A DNA stretch of 64,000 bases from Novakomyces olei (GCA_016906335.1 JADEYG010000007.1:372001-436000); one strand, 5' to 3'; numbered from the stretch's first letter, positions 20,450 to 30,346 are shown. Numbers and translations are program-made. The notes: generated from the sequence alone by a model not told the origin.

Positions 20450-21997
20450 ATGACACAGAATCGGTCTGCGCCAGAAGGCGGCGTCTATTCAACTTCTAAT
20501 GGAGTGCCGTACCCTGAGCCAATGCAGGCTCAGCGTATCGGCTCTGCCGGCCCACTGCTACTACAGGACTTCCATCTGATTGACGTGCTAAGTCATTTCG
20601 ACAGGGAGCGGATCCCTGAGCGGGTGGTACACGCTAAAGGCGCTGGAGCGTATGGAACATGGACAGCCACGGACGGACTGGAGGATATATGCAGCGCTGC
20701 CATGTTTAGACGCGGCTATTCCTGCGACCTGGTTACCCGCTTTTCTACGGTCGGCGGCGAACGGGGGACACCGGATATCGTGCGTGATGTCCGTGGCTTT
20801 TCCGTAAAATTCTACACTGAGGAGGGCAATGTAGACTGGGTTTTCAATAATACTCCCGTATTTTTCATCCGCGACCCGGCCAAGTTCCCCCTGTTTATCC
20901 ATACGCAAAAGCGGAGGGTGGACGGGTCCAATCTGTGGCACGTGCAGGACTCGACAATGTTCTGGGACTACTTGTCGCAGAACCCGGAGAGTGTCCACCA
21001 GGTTCTGTACCTGTTTGGTGACCGCGGCGTCCCCGACGGGTTCCGTAAAATGAACGGGTACTCGGGCCATACTTTTATCGTAAACCGACAGGACAATCCT
21101 GCAGAGTACCACTACATCCAGATCCACTGCATCTCAAGACAGGGCTTCCACTGGCTTCCGCAGTCAAAGTCTGTTGAACTTTCTGGAACCGAGCCAGACT
21201 ACTCCACCCGCGACCTGTACGAGGCCATTGAGCGGGGCGAATGTCCCACGTGGGACGTTTACGTGCAGGTCATGACACCCGAGCAGGCGGAAAAGTTTCG
21301 GTACAATATTCTCGATATTACTCACACATGGCCACACTCAGAGTTCCCTCTGCGTAAAGTAGGCGAGTTTACTCTCAACCGTAACGTGCTCAATTACTTT
21401 GCCGAGATTGAGCAGCTCGCCTTTGGCGTTGGCCATTTCGCACCTGGCACTTATCCCTCAGCCGACCCGGTTCTGCAGAGCCGACTGTTTTCCTACTCGG
21501 ACACACACCGGCACCGACTAGGAGTCAATTACCAGCAACTGCCAGTCAACAGGCCCAAGGGAGTGAAGCACGGAATCGCCAACTTTCAGCGCGATGGAGC
21601 TGGCACTATCGACAACCAGGGCGACAGGCCCAATTACCCTTCGTCTATACGCCCTCTGCCACGTGGACCAGCTCCTTTTACTGCTGCTGGGCAGCAAGAC
21701 GCTCTACCACACATTCAATACTTGGGCCGAGCACAGACTTTTCTGTCGCAGATTCGCGATGTTGATTTTGAGCAGCCTCGTGCGCTATGGATGCGTGTGT
21801 TTGACGACGCCGCTCGTGACCGTTTTATCGCAAATGTTTCTGGTCACATGTCTAATTGTAAGAGCCAAGAGATCAAGGCGCGTCAATGCCGTGTTTTTGC
21901 CAAAGTCCATCATAGTCTCGGCAAGCGTGTAGCCGATGCTCTTGGCCTTGACGACTGGGAAAATGCTTCTTCGTTGAACCATAGCAGCAAATTATAG
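20450..21997 (+). CDS. CTA1: Peroxisomal catalase
   Basis: A single exon of 515 residues. The catalytic His61 lies in RVVHAKGAGAYG, the catalytic Asn134 in VFNNTPVFFIRDP, and the heme-ligand Tyr349 in SRLFSYSDTHRHRLG. These are the three key residues of heme catalases, spaced as in human catalase (73 residues between His and Asn). The last three residues are SKL, a type 1 peroxisomal targeting signal. It breaks down H2O2 made by peroxisomal oxidases. The length fits small-subunit catalases. The segment before the heme tyrosine (GVGHFAPGTYPSADPVLQ) departs from the common FSPSNMVPGIEPSPD pattern. The absence of introns contrasts with its neighbours. The unusually long upstream region fits stress or carbon-source control. 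Confidence 0.96.
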   Translation: MTQNRSAPEGGVYSTSNGVPYPEPMQAQRIGSAGPLLLQDFHLIDVLSHFDRERIPERVVHAKGAGAYGTWTATDGLEDICSAAMFRRGYSCDLVTRFSTVGGERGTPDIVRDVRGFSVKFYTEEGNVDWVFNNTPVFFIRDPAKFPLFIHTQKRRVDGSNLWHVQDSTMFWDYLSQNPESVHQVLYLFGDRGVPDGFRKMNGYSGHTFIVNRQDNPAEYHYIQIHCISRQGFHWLPQSKSVELSGTEPDYSTRDLYEAIERGECPTWDVYVQVMTPEQAEKFRYNILDITHTWPHSEFPLRKVGEFTLNRNVLNYFAEIEQLAFGVGHFAPGTYPSADPVLQSRLFSYSDTHRHRLGVNYQQLPVNRPKGVKHGIANFQRDGAGTIDNQGDRPNYPSSIRPLPRGPAPFTAAGQQDALPHIQYLGRAQTFLSQIRDVDFEQPRALWMRVFDDAARDRFIANVSGHMSNCKSQEIKARQCRVFAKVHHSLGKRVADALGLDDWENASSLNHSSKL

Positions 21998-23759
21998 TTG
22001 AGTGGAATCGGCTCGTGCCATAATAACTAGTACTAGTATAATTGCACAGCGCGGTTTAGCGACTGTATTTGTCTTTGTAGCAGTCGGCTACCCATTATTA
22101 AGCAACACTAGTGGTAAATCTATTAGAACTGGTTACAAGTCTGTGCTCAGTGGATGGATCAATGAATAAACCAGAAAAGCACGACTTGGGATTAAAATTA
22201 TCAGGATCACTGGTAATTTTAAGTAAAGATGAATTAAACGGTGATCAAGGTTTAACCTCAACCTGAAGCAGACTTGAACTGTTGGCACTTTGTAGAGTTT
22301 TGTCGCCCATTTGGGGCCATCGGCCATCGGCCAACGGCCAAAGCCAGCAACAGCGCTATAACCCGGAACGATTTGCATCCAACAATCATAGACAGTCTGT
22401 TGGTAGCTTTACGCTCAGAGAGAAGATTACGCACTCATTCAAGGCAGACTAATCTCCGTGTCGTGATATTTGCATTAAACAATCTATCCTCATCATTGCG
22501 CGCCGAGTATGGCAATTAATTACAATTATTGAACATTTTTCCAGTGGTGGCCTAAACACTGATTGCTCGTGAACAAACGGATTTGCACAAGTAATGTATA
22601 GAAGAGTAAACCGTAATTTGTATAGGAAAATCAAACAAATGGACAAAGCAATGCAGTACTGCCATAATAATGCACATAATAATGCACTACTGACAAGTAA
22701 TCCATGAGAGCGAAGATTCAAAAGACAATTTAACGCAAACAACACAATCACTAAAAATACTGAAAAAATTAAAGTAATTGTAATTGTAATCGGCGTGCAG
22801 GTACGCGCACAACTTGAGTATACGGCAAAAGCGTTAAACGCGATCGGCAAGAGGGAGAAATGCCCAAGCCACTGTTTAACCTATAACCCACATTCTTTCA
22901 CGTGTCCCGTGGCCCTAATATAAAAATCGGGAATTTTTTTGCTCTTGATTATAGGCGCTGAATTAGCGCACTATCCGTGTAGGTGGCAGCCTGTCAGCCA
23001 TTTGCACACACTGATCACCCAGTGACGTGAATACATGTATACCCAGACTCTAATTTGTAAATATGAAATCCTTAATACTCTCACGCCGCGCCTTTGCAAG
23101 TCACGACCGTCAGTTCTTGACCGTTCGTTCCTTTTCTTTCCTTATATGGAGCTGGTTAAATAAGGAAGAAAGTACGATATTGGACCTACGAATCCCAAAC
23201 TTTGCACGCCATCCATCCATTGTATAGAATATGGTATTTTTAGCAGTGCGAATGTGCTTTAATCCTCTATTTCAGTGATATTTTAGGCCTTTTCACGCCA
23301 TACTGCCGCGATTAGTCCACAAAAAGGTGCCGCGAATAAGGCACAAGTAACCAACCCGCGAGCGGTCAATATTTCCGGTAAATAACTGTGTCTATTATAC
23401 TAAATCAATGTACGATATATTCCTACGCAGATCGGCATACCGGTAAGCAATCGTCGCTTGCCAGGGGCGAACAAGTAAATATGCCCACGCGTCAGCGCGT
23501 CCACGCTCGCCATTAAGCGACGCGCGTTTCGTATAAATAAGCAAAGGCATAAATAAACATGCACATCAACCCAAACACTCTCCCACGCTTCACACTCTTT
23601 ACCGTCGCTCTTTACTCACGAACAAGCTTCGTCCTTGTTCGTCCTTGTCAGTCGTTGTCTCGTGTCACAACTGCCGACTTTTATCTCTATATTGCCCAGA
23701 CTGACGCTTAAAACGATAAAGTGCAATACAATTTAAACAAACAAGCCGCACAGAAAAGA
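21998..23759. other. Long intergenic region, no gene recognised
   Basis: 1.76 kb between catalase and the SOD-like gene. Short frames on both strands lack recognisable protein features. A short GGCCATC/GGCCAAC repeat lies at about 22315-22343. Near 23480-23515 the sequence becomes GC-richer with ACGCGT (23487), then a TATA box and a CT-rich leader. Confidence 0.5.
23532..23539 (+). promoter_or_regulatory. TATA box of the SOD-like gene
   Basis: TATAAATA lies 228 bp upstream of the chosen ATG and is followed by a pyrimidine-rich tract typical of strongly expressed fungal genes. The leader would be about 190 nt. Confidence 0.45.
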
Positions 23760-24647
23760 ATGCTTTCGTCTATTGCCCTCGTCGTAGCGGCAGCGGCCGT
23801 GGCTAATGCACAAAGCACAACGCCTACAAGAACAACAGAGACCGAACTGCCTTATGCGCCGATTAATACTCAGGCTGCCTCTGCTTCGGCCTATGCTACG
23901 CTCCCCTTTGCCGGCACAGACACAGACATCAATGCCCGCTTTGATTTCCAGTCGCTTGCAAACGGCACTGTGCGCATTGGCCTTACTCTCTCTGACCTGC
24001 CGAGCAATCTCTCCTCTATCGGCTACTCTATCAACCAGCACGGAGTCCCCTCTGACGGCGACTGCTACCTGACAGGTCCCCGTCTCGATCCCGTATGGCG
24101 CGGGCAGACACCCGACTGCGATATGAGCGACCCGGGCTCTTGCCAGGTCGGAGACCTTTCTGGCAAGCACGGTAACGTGTCCGAGAGCAGTCTTACGGGC
24201 CGTAATACCTTTAGCACCGGCTATCTCGACCGCTACCTTTCCCTGAGCCGTGAATCAGCCTCGTTTATTGGCAACAGATCTATTGTCCTGTGGGAGGGCA
24301 ACAATACACGCATTGCCTGTACCAATATCACAATTGTCAGCTACGGAGAGCCGTCTAACTTTACTCTGCCGGCTTCTTCTTCCCGGCCAGCAGCTACTCA
24401 CACTGCCTCCGTAGGCGGAACTAACGGCTCTTCTTCAGGACACAATGGCACTCGTGTAACCGGCACTGGCACCAGTACTGGAACCAGTACTGGCATCAGT
24501 GCAAGCAGTACTGGAGGCAGTAGCGGAACCTCACCAGCCTCTGCGCCAGCCTCGTCTAGCAGCAGCGAAAGCGCCGCCAGTGTACTGTCTTTGTCTCTCT
24601 CATCTCTGGTCCTCGCTGTCGTTGCAGCCACTTTAGCGTTTGCTTAG
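23760..24647 (+). CDS. GPI-anchored Cu-only SOD-like cell-surface protein, probably without copper site
   Basis: 295 residues from ATG. Residues 1-18 are a signal peptide (MLSSIALVVAAAAVANAQ). The central domain matches fungal extracellular Cu-only superoxide dismutases (Candida Sod5 type): RFDFQSLANGTVRIGLTLSD, SDGDC, SCQVGDLSGKHGNV, RYLSLSRESASFIGNRSIV, NTRIACTNI. A Ser/Thr/Gly-rich linker and a C-terminal hydrophobic segment (VLAVVAATLAFA) form a GPI-anchor signal. The copper-binding histidines appear lost: YHIHVNPV of Sod5 is YSINQHGV, KAHFNP is GPRLDP, and VVHSAD is VLWEGN. The conserved Arg and cysteines remain. A structural or ligand-binding role is more likely than superoxide removal. 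The alignment is from memory. Confidence 0.75.
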   Translation: MLSSIALVVAAAAVANAQSTTPTRTTETELPYAPINTQAASASAYATLPFAGTDTDINARFDFQSLANGTVRIGLTLSDLPSNLSSIGYSINQHGVPSDGDCYLTGPRLDPVWRGQTPDCDMSDPGSCQVGDLSGKHGNVSESSLTGRNTFSTGYLDRYLSLSRESASFIGNRSIVLWEGNNTRIACTNITIVSYGEPSNFTLPASSSRPAATHTASVGGTNGSSSGHNGTRVTGTGTSTGTSTGISASSTGGSSGTSPASAPASSSSSESAASVLSLSLSSLVLAVVAATLAFA

Positions 24648-24978
24648 AATGATGGGCGGGCGTGCGTCTTGCGATACTGTGCCTTTTGTGTAATAAAGTA
24701 GTCTTTGGTTTTGAGCTGGTTGTAATTGCATTGCCGTCTATGACTGGCGAGTAGAGGGAATTGTATACTTGTTTATATATTTCTATAGTAGCAACTGTAG
24801 TACGGCATTCTGACGCGTAACCTCCGCAACCTCCGCAAACTGCAACTCCCATGTTCAATCGTTCAATCCCACTCTAAAACTTTCCACATCCCTGTTAGTC
24901 CTTTTACCAGTCAAAAGGCAATCGTAGAGTCAAACGCGACAGGGTTAAAGCCTTGTGCCATACTCTACGTCGGCGAGA
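24648..24978. other. Convergent 3' intergenic region
   Basis: 331 bp between the SOD-like gene and the TNR3 region. No gene or RNA was recognised; a short GTTCAATC direct repeat near 24853-24870 is not part of a tRNA. Confidence 0.5.
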
Positions 24979-27062
24979 TCATTTCTGCTCCAGTTCAAGC
25001 GACAAGACGAGCGGTGTATCTGTCTGCACGTCCACTTCCAAGTACCGCTGCGGTTGAGCAAACTGGTTGCACGAAGAAACGAGGCCAGTGAATGATAATT
25101 CGGAAACGTGCTCATTCAAATTCCACCGTGCTCCTCGTGTAACTGCCCTGGTCGGCCCGTAAATAGGTAACAGTCCAAAATGCCGTCCAACAGAAACGTG
25201 CTTGTTCTCAGCTGCCACAGGTAGCTGTGGCTGAGGCACATTCGCAGCGTCGACGACCGTCTTTGCTCGCCCAGGGCAGAGCAATAGAAGGTTATCCTTG
25301 TCACAGGCTATCAGCTTGTACCGCGGATGTGTCTTGTACCAGGCGTACATCTGCGCCAGGGCACCAGCAGTATGATCAAAACGGCCGCCTACTGCCCCAC
25401 AAACAAGAACTTGCCAGGGCGGCAGTTCTTTTTTATGGCCCTGCTCACGCTCACATACAATCGCGTCCAGCAAGTTTAATGCCTTTGTGAAATCAGTCGA
25501 GTACTGGTCAGTGTCGGGGACTATACGGGCGCCTTTGCCTTCGTAATACGAAACAATATTCAAACAGACAGAGTCCATGTCCCCCGTTACACCATCAGGG
25601 ATCAGTGCTGGATCCATTGCGTTCAGCCAGTTGGCTCCGCCATCTGCGCAAATGCGTATACTCGCATTCGCCCATAGATCACGTACGACATTATGAGGGA
25701 AAGGCAGCCGCTGGTTAAGGAATACAATAGCCATATTGTCTACTTTGGCCCTTGAAAATAGACGCATTGGCTCAATAAGTGGCTCCGGGGACAATGTCCG
25801 GTCTGCGCTTTGCTCCTGCCCATGTTTCTCTTGCCCATAGTTCTCTTTGACCGAAACTTTATCAGAGTCAGCTCGGCTAGTAACGGAACTGCCTATAGGA
25901 AATTCCATTTGCCGGTGGATGCGCCGACAAAGTTCAAGGTAATCGGGCTCGTTTTCCTGTGTCAAGATGCCATGACGGATGAAAAAGTCGAGTAAAACAA
26001 GTACAGTATTTGGTTTGAATTCACCGGCATGAATGTGCTCGATTACCTGTTGAACCGTCATCAACTTGAACTCGGCCACTTCTGTATCGTGCGGACGTGG
26101 CACAATACTCGTGTGAAGTGGGAGGTCATACACATATTGAATCTAAATTTAGAGGAAGAAGGAAAAAGGGAAGAAAGAAAAGAAGAGAAAAACCAAAACT
26201 AGGGAAGACGAAAAGAAATTGATCAAGACAAACCTTACGAATAAAAGTAAAGGAAAACTAATTGAACAAAAAGAATTGACTCAAAAAAAAGCCTGTGAAT
26301 GACAAATAGCAACCCAGAAGAAATTGGTGTAATTATGTGTAAAAATAAAAATGGTCCTAGTGATCATATGTAAAATAAAATAAGTAGTATAAAGACTTAC
26401 TTCCGGCTGAAGAAGACCAGACTCTCCACCACTAGCGGCTCCGCTCTCCGTATAGTAACCAACAGATCCAGTCTCTTGGACGTTTCGGGAAACGAACTCC
26501 TCTTCGAGACTCGCTTCTTCTCCGGCTTCCTTGATGATTGTGTCCCGTGGCGAAAACCCGTAGCCAATCCCGCCAGCTACGGAATTGTCGAGCATATTGG
26601 GAAACGTTTGTTTTGTTGATGATCTTCTAGGCACCCAGATTTGTAGAGGGCGGGCAGCAAAAGCCGGGACATAGGCTGTCATGTGAACTCCATAAGTCTG
26701 CACGCCAAATAACGGAGTTGCTGCCCGTTCCATATGGAAACAAATTGAAGTTTGCGAATCGTAAACGGGATACTCCTCGTCTCTCCAGCCTTTTAATATG
26801 TTAAACTGCTCATCCGCCCGCCATTTTTGCAAAACCGAAGCAATAGCTGTGCTTCGAGCCTCGCAATCGGCTGCTATTAGCTCAGGTGTGAAGGTTATTA
26901 TACGGAGCTTTGCATCAACCGACCAGACTTTGGGATGCTGCCCAATAACTTTAGAAACTTTTATAGGAATATGTCCCAATGTGCGGCCCTCAAATTGAAA
27001 ACGAAACATTTGTTTCATCATAATCCTGTAACCCCGAGTACCATGGTAGGGGACACAATCGC
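24979..27062 (-). CDS. TNR3: Tnr3-type Nudix hydrolase-thiamine pyrophosphokinase (apparently continuous with TRM11)
   Basis: Exons 26401-27062 and 24979-26142 (intron 258 nt). The first encodes a Nudix region: FRFQFEGRTLGHIPIKV, LQIWVPRRSSTKQTFPNMLD, and the Nudix-box remnant KEAGEEASL. The join gives LLQPEIQYVYDLPL. The second exon carries thiamine pyrophosphokinase: CADGGANWLNAMDP, GDMDS, TDQYSTDF, GAVGGRFDHTAGAL. Fission-yeast Tnr3 has this same fusion; the kinase makes TPP and the Nudix part removes damaged TPP derivatives. Exon 1 starts with TGC GAT split across an intron (27063-27220) whose upstream exon supplies FLDCVNL, giving FLDCVNLCDCVPY, the usual family start. That exon is the end of TRM11 in the same frame. 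An independent start at ATG 27072 (MYIGDCVPY) is possible but loses this block. Confidence 0.85.
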
Positions 27063-29067
27063 CTATATACATATTAGATATTCACCATCTTTCATCTGAT
27101 TTATCATTTGTATTATTCTACTATTGATTATTTTAAACGAGCTTGTTTTTTGTTTTTTTTTGTTGCTTTCTTTTATTTCAATGTATCTCTTTTTAAAATT
27201 AAATCGAAACGTTATCATACACAAATTAACGCAGTCGAGAAAAGAAGCTCTTTTCGGCTGGGAAGAAGAAGGAGATCCGTAAGGCTGTGCTGTGAATACT
27301 TTTTCACGGAAACGTGAAAGCGTCAGCCCGTCTGCCTGTAGAGAATGCTCAACTTTGCCTTTGTTCTCTAATGGCTCTGTAGTCTTTTCGTAAACCAATA
27401 AAATTCGCGACCCTAAATTGGAATTAGTTAAGAACACATAGAATAATAGAGAGGAACAATCGAGTTGAGTAGAATTGCGTGAAAGCTTCAAAAATCCAAA
27501 GTAAATACATTTCCCAAACTGCTGGACTCCATGGGTGACATGACGCAAACATGAGTGAGATGGAATCTCGTCCAGCTTGAAATCCTCAGTTATAAATGGC
27601 ATCCAATATACAAGACGCCCGCCACGTTTAAGTCGTTGAGCAGCAAACTCCATAAGGTCGCCTATGACATCTGGGAGCTCGTAAAACTTTGTTGGCGGAT
27701 AGTAGTCAGGAGACCTTGAAAGCAATTAGATAATGAGAAAAGATACTTATCATACTCGTGAGCAAAAGTTCCAAAGCTTTCCATAAAAACGGGCCCTCTT
27801 TTTTGTTTGCTCGGATCACGACGTCCTAGAGTCTTGGCGCCTGCTCGTACGCCATAGGGAGCTATCATGTTAGACTGGCTATACTAGACTCCTTGATGAG
27901 AAACTTACGGTCTGTTACGATTGCATCCAAGCCAAGATCCTTGCGTAAAGGGCAGTGCTTTATATCCGCGGTAAAAAGACCCACAAGTCGGTCTTGTAAG
28001 CCATACTGATCCATGTTTGTTTGGACAGAGCCCCTTGACGGCTTTCCACGGAACTGGCGGCCATCAATATCAGAACCTATGGTATTAGCTTGCATGAATA
28101 ATCACCCAGGGAAACATGGCTCGACGAGCCAATTGCGACATAAAGTTCACGAAATTCCGGCCTAGCAAAAAAGTCTTCTACAAACAAAACCGAACATTGC
28201 AAAGACAATCAAGCATCTTCAATTTGTATAATGAAAAGATTGAATAGAAGAAGAGTACCAATAACAGACGCGCCAAAATAGGCACAAGTGTACAAAAAGC
28301 TGCCGGTGCCCGTAAACGGATCATACAAAAGTTTTCCAGGCGCACTCAATGCTAGTCGCGCAGTCACTAGCGAAAGCTCGGCCTCAAACGTGGTAGTCCC
28401 CCTGTATCCGCGTTTCTTTACATCAAAAAGGTCGGCCACATGCGTTGATCCGACGCACAACTATACATGAGAATCGAACAAGAAAATGTTCCACATACTC
28501 TTCTGCCTAGATAAGCCCTTTGAAGTACGTGGCTGTCATCGTGCTCCAACATGACCGCAAAACGCTGCTCCGGGTTTTGCATAACGATAGGTCCGCTAAA
28601 GCCCATAAACGCGAGCGATTCATATAATTCGCGGCGTTCCTCTGGCGATATACTGCGTTTGAACGATTGAACATCAAGGCGGAATGAGGCTTCCGAGTAT
28701 TGTCCCTTAACTTTTTTAGCATTTTAATGGTGGATCTTCATACAAACAAAGGTTTGGAATCGCGCAAGACGCTCTCACGCAATTCCGGCAAATCGTGAGC
28801 CTGCCCCCATAGTTCGTAAACGGCAAAAGTGCTCACAGACTGTGAGCACACTTTTACGGCAGCCTCGGCGTTGGAGAATCCGACAATCCAGAACGGCGAC
28901 TTTATTTTGTTAGCTCTTATCAGCAAATTGGACGCCTAGTTATGGTATACATCGTTCCGGTACTCGTGCACATCAATGCCAACTGAGATAGTATCAGCGA
29001 TTGCCTGTAATTCAAGTGCTCGAAACTCGGGATTCCGTAACGGTTGGTGGACGAGGAATCGTTCCAT
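27063..29067 (-). CDS. TRM11: Trm11, tRNA guanosine-10 N2-methyltransferase catalytic subunit
   Basis: Eight exons: 28951-29067, 28744-28899, 28499-28705, 28259-28460, 27909-28076, 27756-27861, 27509-27714 and 27221-27412 (introns 51, 38, 38, 182, 47, 41 and 96 nt). The spliced protein follows yeast Trm11: MERFLVHQPLRNPEFRALEL, EYRNDSPFWIVGF, GFSGPIVMQNPEQRF, KKRGYRGTTTFEAELSLV, YDPFTGTGSFL, IGSDIDGRQFRG, IVTDPPYGVRAGAKTLG, GGRLVYWMPF and FGKWSRILLVYEK. It holds the SAM-binding site and DPPY catalytic motif; with Trm112 it makes m2G10 in tRNA. There is no stop after the normal C terminus (LSRFREKVF). The frame continues to 27221 and, by splicing, into the Nudix region, or, if that intron is kept, to a TAG at 27063-27065. 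The long frame upstream of 29067 lacks family similarity, so the inner ATG was chosen. Confidence 0.9.
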
Positions 29068-29141
29068 GTCTACTGGCGCATGCTGCACAACGCTACGTTC
29101 AATGTATTCAGAGTCTTGTATACGATAAGAGCCTTTGCGCA

Positions 29142-29168
29142 TAGGGTTTACATTGAGTTTAGGGTTTA
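29142..29168. promoter_or_regulatory. Telobox pair in the TRM11/V-ATPase-f divergent promoter
   Basis: TAGGGTTTA (29142-29150) and TTTAGGGTTTA (29158-29168), read on the minus strand as AAACCCTA boxes, lie 75-100 bp upstream of TRM11 and about 200 bp before the V-ATPase gene. Confidence 0.45.
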
Positions 29169-29365
29169 TTTCTGTAGTATTACGTGTGGACATTAAACCA
29201 ACACATATTGGCACGGTGCCCGTAACATTATCAGCCGTAATAACGGGACACTCTTGTCTATGTATGTCATGCTCAGGCAAATAAGTCTTCGAGTCCAGTC
29301 TATTTAGTGCAGATATCGGAGCCGACCTTTATGCGAGACCTTCTACCATCGTATAGAGCATTGCA

Positions 29366-29694
29366 ATGAAGCCGATTATTCCGCCAGGCCTGGGTGAGTC
29401 AGCTACCAGTACTTTGTACTAACAGTGGTAGCGTACTGCTGCACCGTGTTATCCGCAATTGGCATTGTATTCTTGTCTATAATGGCTCTCTTCTTCTTCA
29501 CAGGCGCAGAGTCAGTAGTGTCAGACCTTGACGGCACAGACGTCACACACGGCGAAGCGGGGTGGACTTGTATCAAGGCTGTTATCGTCTATGCTGTAAG
29601 TATATCTGCTAGACGTTGTCTCATTTTATAGGTATTCTTTGTCGTATGCGGCTTACAGAGTCTTGTGTACCGACGCGGACAAATATCCATATAG
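29366..29694 (+). CDS. V-ATPase subunit f / RNase K-like small membrane protein
   Basis: Three exons: 29366-29393, 29426-29595 and 29632-29694, with introns of only 32 and 36 nt; 86 residues. The sequence MKPIIPPGL, then AYCCTVLSAIGIVFLSIMAL, and VFFVVCGLQSLVYRRGQ matches yeast YPR170W-B (CCTVLSAFGVVILS, VFFVFCGFQ) and animal RNase K, which is a Vo-sector subunit of the vacuolar proton pump. Two transmembrane helices flank a short loop with DLDGTDVTHGEAG. Intron 1 ends in ACTAACAG and intron 2 in TTTTATAG. Joins are supported by frame and by the conserved VFF-C-Q block. It is divergent from TRM11. Confidence 0.85.
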
Positions 29695-30346
29695 GCCGAT
29701 GATTTGAAAAAAGCCTGGTATCGGCTTTTACTGTACCCGTGAACGAAGGTAATTAATACGAATCGCGGTTGGCGTGGAAAATTGGGGTTTTTTTTTGCGG
29801 ATATGAACATTGTGGCTTGATATTTCTAGAGCTGTGATTGATCTGGAAACAGGCATGATGCCGAGGACTGTCGTAAAGAATGGGTAGACAGTTGTTGGAT
29901 ATTTAAAAACGTAATTAATGAAGCATCTCTGATTGATATGGCCGTCGGATTTATAGTTATCGTGCCGCGGCTTGGTCTTATCATACAAGACCATGCTCCG
30001 TTCCTATGGGGGATATATGGCCTGCGAATGGTAAAAATGATTGAAGTGCCTTCTATACCTGTGATTAGCTTAGCCATTAGTTAAACCGTTCGCCACAAAA
30101 GTTGTCATGTAGGGATTGTATCAATCAATGTTACCTACTGCGTACTATTGTTATTGAATAAACTTGGATGGAAAGCACTCTTTCGCGCCCTCTTCAATCT
30201 AAATACAAATAAAAAAGTGCACTGGAGCTAAACAATAAAATGTGTATGATAATTTGCTAATTGCTGAACTTCATAAGCTTTTTCAATTTGATGTAAAACC
30301 CTAACTAACCCTAATATGCAGTAATTAAAGCTTTACATTATTTATT
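29695..30346. other. Intergenic region before the RhoGAP gene
   Basis: 652 bp. A small hairpin (AAAAGCC...GGCTTTT, about 29708-29729) lies just after the V-ATPase gene. Short frames on the minus strand show no family similarity. The telobox pair ends 32 bp before the next start codon. Confidence 0.5.
30295..30315. promoter_or_regulatory. Telobox pair before the RhoGAP gene
   Basis: AACCCTAACTAACCCTAA lies at 30297-30314 within a longer match. Seventeen bases are identical to the pair upstream of ACL4 (15325-15341). It lies very close to the start codon, so it would sit at or near the transcription start. Confidence 0.5.

Noticed and set aside
20450-24647. Catalase plus SOD-like gene as an antioxidant gene cluster
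   Set aside because: They are 1.8 kb apart with separate promoters, and the SOD-like protein seems to lack a copper site, so joint function is not supported.
24840-24900. tRNA-like B-box word GTTCAATCCCAC
   Set aside because: No A box at the proper distance and no cloverleaf could be drawn.
27063-27725. Single 220-codon minus-strand frame read as the whole Trm11 C terminus
   Set aside because: It contains a 96-nt intron (27413-27508) whose removal restores FGKWSRILLVYEK, and its last 53 codons are the next intron.
29068-29280. In-frame 5' extension of TRM11 exon 1
   Set aside because: The extra 71 residues have no family counterpart, and Trm11 normally starts at the MxRFL block.
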